This document shows positions 1 through 8,700 of a DNA stretch of 32,500 nucleotides, piece after piece. Positions within the stretch are counted from its first letter, which is position 1, and each line of letters begins with the position of its first letter. The stretch is from NCBI GenBank assembly GCA_002005505.1, contig KV908432.1, positions 65,001 through 97,500 on the forward strand, written 5' to 3'. A model generated the notes under the pieces. That model was given only the letters and a program-made list of their open reading frames with translations. It did no database searches and had not been told where the DNA came from. Made by a program: the position numbers and the translations under genes. Origin of the DNA: Botryococcus braunii (Eukaryota; Chlorophyta; Trebouxiophyceae).

Positions 1-2212
1 CTATGAAAATAACTTGTAAGTTGATTTACACTGCACAGCAGGCATCGGCGGAACGCTTCTCACAGTAGGTGCTCAACTCCGTCCCAGGGTCCACTCCACA
101 TTAACACTGACCTTGCCAAGTAAACATCTAGTTGCTCCTAGTGCTCAGCAAGTGAGATCGCCAGCTGGTTACAAAGTGTTTTATCACAGAGTAAACGAAC
201 ATTTGGTCATAACAAAACCACATGATCAACACCACGAGTTGCAAACTTTTCAATTCGTGCGTAACAAACTTTTATCAATTCGTTGTGATTAATTCATCAT
301 GGGCAAAATGGGTCAAAGGCGTGGCAAATCTCAACATATAATGCTGCTGGGAGGCGCGACATGCCATCTCCGTCTACACATGGACCCAGTGGGGTAGATG
401 ATCGCCGACGAAAAAGCACTCCTGTACCGTATTTGGTACTGCCGCTTTGTTTGGACACTTGCTTTTCCTAATTCAAAAGACCGGGGTTGCAACTGCAACG
501 TGCGGGAGCTATGGAAGAACTCCTTCATTGATCATTGGTAATGTGTGTGGTAAAAATGACTATCTCGCAAAGAGATAGCTTCAACCAACAAAACATATCC
601 TTGCAAAGGAGCCGTCACACTGCGGTGACCACACACGACCTCTTTCATTCAAATTAATGCAGCCAGTGGAGATACATGAGGTCTAACCCATAACGGTTAT
701 CTGGCCATAGGCTCATCATGGCAGTGCCAGATTGGGGAACTGATTCTCAAGCACGCAAGGGTAACAGGACCACAAAGCTCAATACCTCGGATTAACAGTA
801 CACCAGCCACATGTCAATTAAAGACACAACGAGCACATATCTAAAAGCGATGGTGGGCGAAACACGTCGAAGTACCAGTGCTCAAGACGTACTGCTCCAG
901 TTGGCCAGACACGTCTGGGCGAACGCATGCCAATGGCCACCATGTTGGAGCCCATGAAGCACGAAACCTTAAGCGTGAAATCGTCTATTAAGGCTGTGAA
1001 ACCAGTATAATATTAATGAAAAGACAGGGCCATCCCTCAAGGTTGGGACGTTTTCAGTGGAACGTCTCAAACAGAGAATTCTGGTTCTGCCATTGCAAGT
1101 TTATATTATGCACAGATGTTGGAATGATTGAATTATTTTTTCAACTGGTTATGAAGAAACCATTCACAAGTTCCAACTTCTGATGTCTCCACCCTACTAC
1201 CAGTGTGGGATGTCAAGGGGTGACACAAGCTCTTCTCTAGAGGTATCTTGCAGGACTTGAGCCCTGTGATATGTACCGCTTCACACCCTCCCAAGGGACC
1301 GGTTCTGCTCCTCATAACAAGTTAATCTGCTGCAGCAACCAGCAAGGCTGCATCTCCAGCATGCTAGCTCAAAACCCTCATCTTTTGAGATCAACAAAAA
1401 AATAAACTCGCAGTCTGCCTTTCCATAAACTGACCTGTAAATGGCACTTTACAATGACTGACCAGTCAATGACAATACCGTACCCAATTATAAAGACTTA
1501 TATCCATGTTATAATTGGTAATCTGGGCCCTTTCAAAAGCCTTTGCTATGACACCCAGCAGACTCCTATCGAAACAAACAAAATTGCGGGACAAGACACT
1601 TAGCAGACCTGACTTCTTATACAATCCCTGACAGTAGCCTCTTCAATCAGATCTTCTAAAATTATCAGGAGCATGAATAATTTATTGGAGGCAGTATTGC
1701 AGACCCACCAAGAGTAGTTTTGACATCTGACTTCTGGTATGACTTTAAGCAAAACTACTAGATATGCACAGATTGGATATCTTTTAGGAAGGTCCAACAG
1801 CATCCATATCCCCTTGCTTTCAGGGTAATGCATACTTAGGAATTTTTTATTAAGGACTTTCCAGGATTGCCTGATTACTGGCTTCAGACCATTCCCTTAT
1901 GAAAGCTTTGCTCTACTCACTGGTTCATTACACTCACATCCATGTCTGGTGCAATTTGCACGGCTCATTTGACCAACAGTAAAAAGAAATGCTGTACTTC
2001 TATCCTTCATATGTGCCAGTGCTCTTCAACATGATTTTAATACTATATCTATCATGTTGACCAGATTAGACCTTCTCCATCATTTCCACTTGCTTCTGTC
2101 TGGCTAGAATGCTGGCCAGTGTAGAATTGCTCAAAACAATTGATGAAAGAAAACATAAAAACAGCCAGTAACAGCCAGTATTCTCAAAATTTGTCCTCGA
2201 CAAGGCCTTGTA
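1..2212. other. No supported gene (2.2 kb)
   Basis: This stretch holds only short ORFs without recognisable domains or convincing splice context. The part next to 2212 is probably the 3' untranslated and downstream region of the minus-strand gene that ends at 2213. I saw no RNA gene, LTR or tandem array here. Confidence 0.6.
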
Positions 2213-3045
2213 TTACTCATTGCTTTGCTTATTATCCAATATCTCTTTATATGCCAGCAAAGTCGCTCGCGTAAGGGCTACTTCAGCTCGCAACTCCTCG
2301 GCCGATACGGCCATATCAGGACGAGGTGGTATGTTTGTATTCGTCGCATCAATGGATTCTTGCTCGTCGACAGGGCCTGCGGGGGCGTTGCTTTGTGTAT
2401 TGCTTTGGAGTTTTTCTTCTTCAGCTCTGCGGTCAACTTCAGTGGAGAACTCCCTGCGCACAGCCACACGGGAAAGTAACTAACAATGATGTAGATATCA
2501 TGGCTGTGCTGGCGGTCTTGCTTTGCCCAATCACGGAAATTCTGCAACAGAAATGTCCTGTTACTGTCATTTTGTGCTACCCACTGCAGGAATCGGCATT
2601 CCAGCCCATCAACAATGTGCTACCCTGCATACCTCAAGGACTGGCGAATTTCAGCCTCTCGCTTCCCAACATCACTCAGAAAATCCTCTACCAACGCTCC
2701 AAACCGTTCATTCAGCACCTCGGCAAATGCTCTGCCTAAGAAGAATGCATCCAGAACTGATCTCGCTGAACCTGCAAAGCAGCGAGCCGAAATTGCAAGC
2801 CATCAAATATGTTAAGAGTATCACAGTGAGAGGGAGCAAAGTTTTGTTGTTCAGAAAGTCTGAAATTTACCCGCTTCCTCGGAATCGCGCTCTTGCTTCG
2901 CGAAGACGTGAGTCCGTGGTTTCCAAGCAGATCTTGAATGGTACCACGACTGTGGTGGTTGTTGGTTGAAAGAGCCGTACAGACGACCACAACGTGAAAT
3001 CCGGGGGTAAGATAGGGAAACAGCGGCCGTGCTCATCGTGAACAC
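2213..3045 (-). CDS. DUF6825-like (thylakoid-associated) plastid protein, 3 exons
   Basis: Three minus-strand exons join in phase: 3045-2871 (175 nt), 2771-2633 (139 nt) and 2453-2213 (241 nt), giving 184 residues and a stop. Intron 1 (2870-2772) runs GTAAAT to TTGCAG and intron 2 (2632-2454) runs GTATGC to GCGCAG. Residues 1 to about 50 are rich in Ser, Arg, Tyr and Gln with few acids, like a chloroplast transit peptide; the start may be Met1 or Met4. The core (about 60-120) contains SVLDAFFLGRAFAEVLNERF, then a LSDVGKREAEIRQSLREF stretch and EVDRRAEEE. This fits the cyanobacterial/plastid DUF6825 pattern (FFLGRA-AEV-NE, GK-AE-R--LR-F--EV--RA). An acidic linker follows, then a C-terminal AEELRAEVALTRATLLAYKE helix like that of plant versions. 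The molecular function is not established; thylakoid association is known only for cyanobacterial relatives. The gene model is seen in sequence; the family is from memory. Confidence 0.8.
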
Positions 3046-4462
3046 GGTGCGTGAGCGGCCTGTTACGAGGTCTCAACGAACGTCAAACCTGCTTTGAAAC
3101 TTTCTTTCTTTACTAAGGGAACAAATGTGTGAGATGTAAGCCTTGAGCTTTCTTGGAGACTCAACGATACGATACTCAGTCACGAGCCTGAAGATCGGCG
3201 TGAGGTACAACGTACAGCAGTTGCTTTTCGGCGACTTAGGGCCTAGGGATTCAAACAATCCAAAATACATATCGCATTCAACTTACAAAATTATTCAGTT
3301 AGGTATTGTGGGATATCGGAGGTGGGGCCTCACCCGCTTCGCCCCAAATCGTTCTTTCTACGGCACTGGCTAGAACCTCGGCTACGGCAGCCGCGACAGG
3401 CAATGCAACTGGGTTCTTTCGCAGGGGTCCTGATAGCAGCTGTCAATTTGGAAGAGGGTGTCTCCAGCTCAGTTGTAAGCCTCAAGGGGATTTTTGAAGA
3501 TCTGGTGGCCACCGATCGATGTAACCGACCTTTAGTCAGGAAGTATCAACCATGACAAAGCTTTACCTTTCTGCAAAAACCAGTGAGAGTAGGTTAGAGT
3601 ACGTTAAATTCCATAACAGTCTTCGGTATGTGCAAGTTCTGTGTAGACTGACAGCCTTACAGCAGTTATAAGACGGAACCTGTCCCTCGTGCAACTATGG
3701 GGGCAAAACGTCATGCATTCCCTCACTTTTTCCTCGTATAATATGGATGCTGCGTTACTATCTGAGGGACAGCCGACCTCTGCAATGTTGAGTTCGCCCA
3801 GATCCTAGGCTGTCCCAAGACTTGTCGAGGAGTAGACATCTCCACCAGTCCTTTTGGTACCCTTTCTTGATCCATCATCGGCTTGAGGGATTAAATGCCA
3901 CTGTAAACCCTGGACGCATGCTTATGAAGGTGGTGGCCAGCAACAGTGGACGTCTGCAGGATGTTGATCACTTAGGTTTCTTCGCAAGTTTTCAAATTGC
4001 CGTATAACACTTCATGAACGCCTCTAAAGTTTGCAGTTTATCTGCCCTCTGTGGAAGGGTCTGCTCTCTTCTCTGCTATGACCCTCACTTCCCTGATTTT
4101 TCATTAGCCCTCATACACATGCATCCGTTACAGTTCCTCAGATGCAGGCAGTTACAGCCCACTGGGCCCAACAATACATTTCTGCAGGGTATCATAGCCA
4201 CAACAATGCTTGTAGTCAAAGCATGTACCCAAAGACCTCTGTCAACGGCACTTGCTCTCCCCGGTTGAATGCTGGTGGAGCAAGTGCTGCGCGCGCAGCA
4301 ACAGCTAGTTGCGCCGGTATTACTATATCTTGAACTTCTATTTCCCGCTTAAAATGCCTCGATTTGCACTCGCGCAGGAAGATGGCCAGGGTTTCTATCA
4401 ACACCAAATAGTGTTGTTGTTTTTCCCTGTGGCTTTGACGGTGACAGCGTGTAAGGAAAGTG
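3046..4462. other. Upstream of the DUF6825-like gene; unassigned ORFs
   Basis: The first few hundred bases should hold the promoter of the minus-strand gene starting at 3045; no TATA-like box is clear. Two small ORFs have somewhat protein-like composition but no recognisable family: plus 3322-3555 (77 codons) and minus 4216-4407 (63 codons). Either could be an exon of a gene I cannot assemble. Confidence 0.4.
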
Positions 4463-4600
4463 GGAGCGAGGAGGGAGGGAGGGAGGGAGGGAGGGAGAGA
4501 GGGAGGGAGGGAGGGAGGGAGGGAGGGAGGGAGAGAGCGAGCGAGGGGGGCGGGGAGGGAGAGGGAGAAGGAGAGATAGAGAAGGGGGGAGGGGGGGCTT
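4463..4600. repeat. GGGA/GA-rich simple repeat
   Basis: A purine-only tract of GGGA units, interrupted by GAGAGA and GCGAGC, grades into GGAGA and poly-G. Proline/Ser-Leu or Arg-Glu-Gly reading frames through it are artefacts of the repeat. Confidence 0.9.
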
Positions 4601-4856
4601 GATCAAGTGATTTGATTAGCACTGGCCAGTCAGTGATACTTGTGTGGGGTAAACCCTGTCTCGGTCCCAGCCAAAAGCAATGACCGCACAAAAGCGTGCG
4701 GATGTTGTAAGCATGTCTCCTGGCTGCGAGGTTCAACTTCGGTGCTGCCGGGGCATCCCACCGTGTTATAACCGAAAGGAGGTATTACAGGTATTTGGTG
4801 GATGCATAGCGTTACCAAACCAAATTAGAGTCACTTAATTATGATTATTGGTCTGA

Positions 4857-5005
4857 AGGAAGGGCGAAAAGCAGGTTCTTGGTGCGCTCCTGTTGGTGGT
4901 TACGAACGCTGCAACATTGGATACCAGTGCAGAGCACCTCAACCTTCAAAATACTGGTTTCAAAGTTCAAAAAACCATCACGACAGACGTGCATTGCCCA
5001 TATGG
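4857..5005 (+). pseudogene. Open frame cut by the copia insertion (uncertain host exon)
   Basis: A plus-strand frame is open from 4857 up to the insertion site. If the element and one target duplication are removed, the frame continues from 12156 to a TAG at 12353-12355, about 117 codons in all. The protein is not recognised. A possible splice acceptor (AAAGCAG) lies at about 4867-4873. This may be a host exon broken by the transposon, but an open frame of this length can also arise by chance. Confidence 0.25.
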
Positions 5006-5010
5006 AAATG
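5006..5010. repeat. Target site duplication AAATG (left)
   Basis: AAATG lies directly before the TG of the left LTR. The identical AAATG follows the right LTR at 12151-12155. A 5-bp duplication is the usual size for Ty1/copia integrases. Confidence 0.95.
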
Positions 5011-5701
5011 TGAAATATTCTGGGCTTGGCGTATCCTGCATGGTGGCGGCACGGAGGGTGTTAGACGATGTCCTCCTACTTGTGCGTTGTTAAGTAGGCA
5101 CGGACATATACAAGTCAAGGACTGGTTAGCAACTGATTGATAGACACCCGGAGTGCCACTATAGTTCCAACCAAGTGTTACAATATCTCTCATCTCTCCT
5201 AACAAGGTGACGCAGTTCAAACACGCCTAACCTGCTCTCACCCAGGTCGTGTTCATTACTTTGTCCGATGAGCTAAACTCAACTCTATATGTCTAACATG
5301 TTCTAACAATGTTCATCTGAGTGCTAAATCCAGGAATACAATAAGGATTAAGTCACCTGCATGGTGGCGGCACGGAGGGTGTTAGACGATGTCCTCCTAC
5401 TTGTGCGTTGTTAAGTAGGCACGGACATATACAAGTCAAGGACTGGTTAGCAACTGATTGATAGACACCCGGAGTGCCACTATAGTTCCAACCAAGTGCC
5501 TTCCCTATCCGTGCTTGCCCCATATGCCTCCTTTCTACAAACGTGTCTGTAACTTGCGTTATGATAGTCTTCGTTCAAATGCATGTATTGCCTGGCAGAA
5601 CTCAGGGTTCTGCCTCTCTTTCCTAATTGGTATTGTCTTCATACGGAGACTTGCCATTATTACTCCTCTGAGGGAAAGGCATAAAATTAATTAACACAAC
5701 A
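5011..5701 (-). repeat. 3' LTR of the copia element (691 bp)
   Basis: It begins TGAAATATTC and ends ACACAACA on the plus strand, matching 11460-12150 except at two positions. It contains an exact 143-bp direct duplication (5035-5177 and 5356-5498). In element orientation the first bases (near 5701) are the U3 edge and the last 24 bp (5034-5011) form the tail next to the primer-binding site in the 5' copy. Confidence 0.96.
5035..5177. repeat. LTR-internal 143-bp direct repeat, copy next to the LTR edge (partner 5356-5498)
   Basis: The 143 bp are identical to 5356-5498, with the copies offset by 321 bp. The same pair occurs in the other LTR (11484-11626 and 11805-11947). Each copy holds a TATATG sequence on the minus strand that could serve as a TATA-like box, so the duplication may duplicate promoter elements; that role is an inference. 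Confidence 0.95.
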
Positions 5702-5714
5702 CTTCCCCTTGCCT
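5702..5714 (-). promoter_or_regulatory. Polypurine tract (plus-strand primer site)
   Basis: In element orientation this reads AGGCAAGGGGAAG directly before the 3' LTR (TGTTGTG...). It is the expected position and composition of an RNase-H-resistant primer. The second element has the same 13 bases at 20712-20724. The Gag-Pol stop codon ends only 18 bp away. Confidence 0.9.
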
Positions 5715-5719
5715 TTACC

Positions 5720-8700
5720 TCACAGAAACTTGGCCAGTCCCAGTGAGTTACGATGTCCCAGAAACACTTGTCTAACTAGTGGTTTGGTAAAAATGTCAGC
5801 CACATTTCTAGCAGATTGAATGTACTTGAATTCAACCTGCCCCTTTGCAATAGCTTCACGTGCGAAATGACAGCTAATTGCAATATGCTTTGTGTGTTTG
5901 GAGTACACCGGATTCCTCAGGTGGTTTATACACCCTTGGTTGTCACAATGAATCTTCACTATCCACGGTAACACTCCAATTTCCTCCAGGAAACCTCTCA
6001 GCCAATTTGCTTCCTTCACAACAGCACTTGCTGCCATGAATTCAGCCTCCACTGTTGAAGTGGCAACAGCAGATTGCTTTTTACTTCCCCACACTACTGC
6101 TCCTCCAAACACAGTGAGGACAAAGCCAGTGGTAGAGAAGCGATGATCCTGATCACCTCCATAGTCGGCATCCACATAGCCTTCTAGCTCTATCTCCCCC
6201 CCTCCGAGAGTTAGAACCAAATCTCGGGTTCCTTTCAGATACTTCAACACACGGATGGCTTCATTCCAATGTGCTGTGGTGGGAGATATGCGATAACGAG
6301 ACAATACACCTACTGCCTGAGCTATATCGGGACGTGTGGTGTTGGCTATATACAGAAGAGATCCTACTAACTCACAGTAACGGTGACCTGGAGGTAGTGG
6401 ACTGCCAGCACCAATGCTGTCGCTCCCATCTCTCGGTGCAGGCCTTTGGGACATTACGAAATCTTTTGTCATGGGAGTATCAGGTCCCACTGACTCAAGA
6501 TCCAAGCCAAATTTCTCTACAAGTGCATCGATTTTAGGGATGCAACTCAGGGTGATCAGCCCTTTATCTCTATCTCTCATCACTTGACATCCCAAGAAAT
6601 CCTTCACTTCCCCAAGATCATGGATGGTGAATTCTTTCTTGAGAAGTCCCTTCACTCTCTCGATTTCTGACATACCCTTGGAAACTATCAGAAGATCATC
6701 AACATAGATCAGCACATAGGACTTTCCTCCATCAGTAGAGCATCTCACATACACTCCCGCATCACTCTTGCACACCTCATACCCCATGACTTCAAGTTTG
6801 TCATTCAGGGTTTTGTGCCAGGCACGTGGAGCCTGCTTCAGGCCATACAACGCCTTTCTCAATCGGCACACAATATTCTTATCACCATTCTCAAAGCCAG
6901 GAGGTTGCGTTACATATACTTCCTCCTCAAGCTCACCATTCAGAAAGGCGGTCTTAACGTCCACCTGATGAATTTCACAGCCCTCTCTTGCAGCAACAGC
7001 AAGCAGAGCTCTTCTAGCTCCATAGCTACTAGTAGGAGCAAAGACCTCCATCACATCCACTCCAGGGATTTGTCTGCATCCCTGTGCCACTAATCTGGCC
7101 TTGAATCTCACAACATTGCCATGTGCATCCATTTTCACTGAAAATATCCAGTGAACTGGAATAACCTTATGTCCACGAGGTCTCGGAACATACTCCATGA
7201 CCTCATGAGTATCTAGAGAATTTTGCTCTTCCTGCATAGCTGCCTTCCAGTATTCCCACTGGGGAGACATCTGTGCTTCTCTCAAATTAGAGGGAACGTG
7301 AATTTTCCCAAATCTGACACCTGTGTGCTTTTCCTCTGAATTGCCTGATTTTCTCTCACTTTGTCCAGAACCCACTACTCTTCCACTGACACTCGCTGAG
7401 TTACACATCACAGGCTCTCCAGTAGAAGTAGAATGCTCTCTCATAGCACGCTCTCGCTTGGACTCACACTTGGCTTTGCACAAGTTACTCTGCTCATCCC
7501 TCACATCATCCTCCCATGCACAGGTACCTCTCGGACAGTCTTTGTAATTTGGAAATCCTTCACATTGTCCAGACTTCCGATTCACCTCCTCAGACACACT
7601 CTGACATGCCTGCAAGAGTTCAGACTCTTCAGGTCTCTCACAAGCAACATCGGGATATGGCAGAGTGTCTACATACTTCCCCTGATTTATGTGATCCACA
7701 TGCCTCTCAGACCGACTGCATGTCACTGTTGGGAGTGACCTCACATCTCTGACATCACTCTCCCAGGCACAGGTACCTCTCAGTGAGCACTTGTAATTTG
7801 GTCTGTCTCCACAATGTCTGTGCTCCTGATTCACCTCCTCCTCTCGTCCCTTACATGGAGTCAAGGATGCAGATCCTGTCTCCCGCTCACAATCATGTTT
7901 GGCTGGTGCAGAGAAAGCATATGATGCTTCCTCTGACCGGTGGCTGCCACCACAGTCCCGTCCAGGAGTGCTCTGACTGGACGGGTTGCCAGAAGAACTC
8001 TGCATGGTCACATCTCTTACATTTCTCTCAGTCACTGAACAAGACCCACCCATACTGCTCAGCTCCCCGGGACCATTTGCAGCTTTGCATGTAGCTGCCC
8101 CCCTCACTGCACTCACATGCAATTCATGCCCCTCATGTGAATCACCCTCTAGCTGCACTTCCCCTGGTCCCTGTGACAGAGAGTCACATTCAGTCAACCC
8201 CTCTCGCTCTCTGCTCTCTCCCTTCTCCTGTGGCAGCAGGAGGTCTTTGGCGGCAGTGCGTTGTTCGTGTCGTTGAGCCCGGGTCAGGCCATCCAATTGG
8301 TGGTTGCGGCAATCAGACCTAGTTGGTCTGAGGACCTCCTGGGCTCGCTCCATCTGCGGTCGAAGGTGGGAGTCTTGTCTCACTCCTCTGGCTAAGTCCT
8401 GTACTGCCTCCAGGGTTTGATCCATCTCCACTGGGTCACACAGTCTTCTGGATTCAGGCTCGGGCTCAGCCTCACTGGGGGGTCCTGTGACAGGCTGTGT
8501 GGGGAGGTTGCTGGAGGCTGGCAGGTACTCAGGCTCACTGTGTGGGTCATCAAGATCTGTCTCAAGGCTGATGTTGGTTGTGCCAGGGGAGGTGCCGGGA
8601 AAGACTGGGGGAGTGTCACTTGCAGAGGGCTCAGGACACAGAAACTCTGTAGACTGTGTTGAGGAAACGCTCATGCCAACCCGAGAGGCTCCCCTGAGGT

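Noticed and set aside
4309..4736. Gly-Arg-Glu and Pro-Ser rich ORFs
   Set aside because: They are products of the GGGA repeat.
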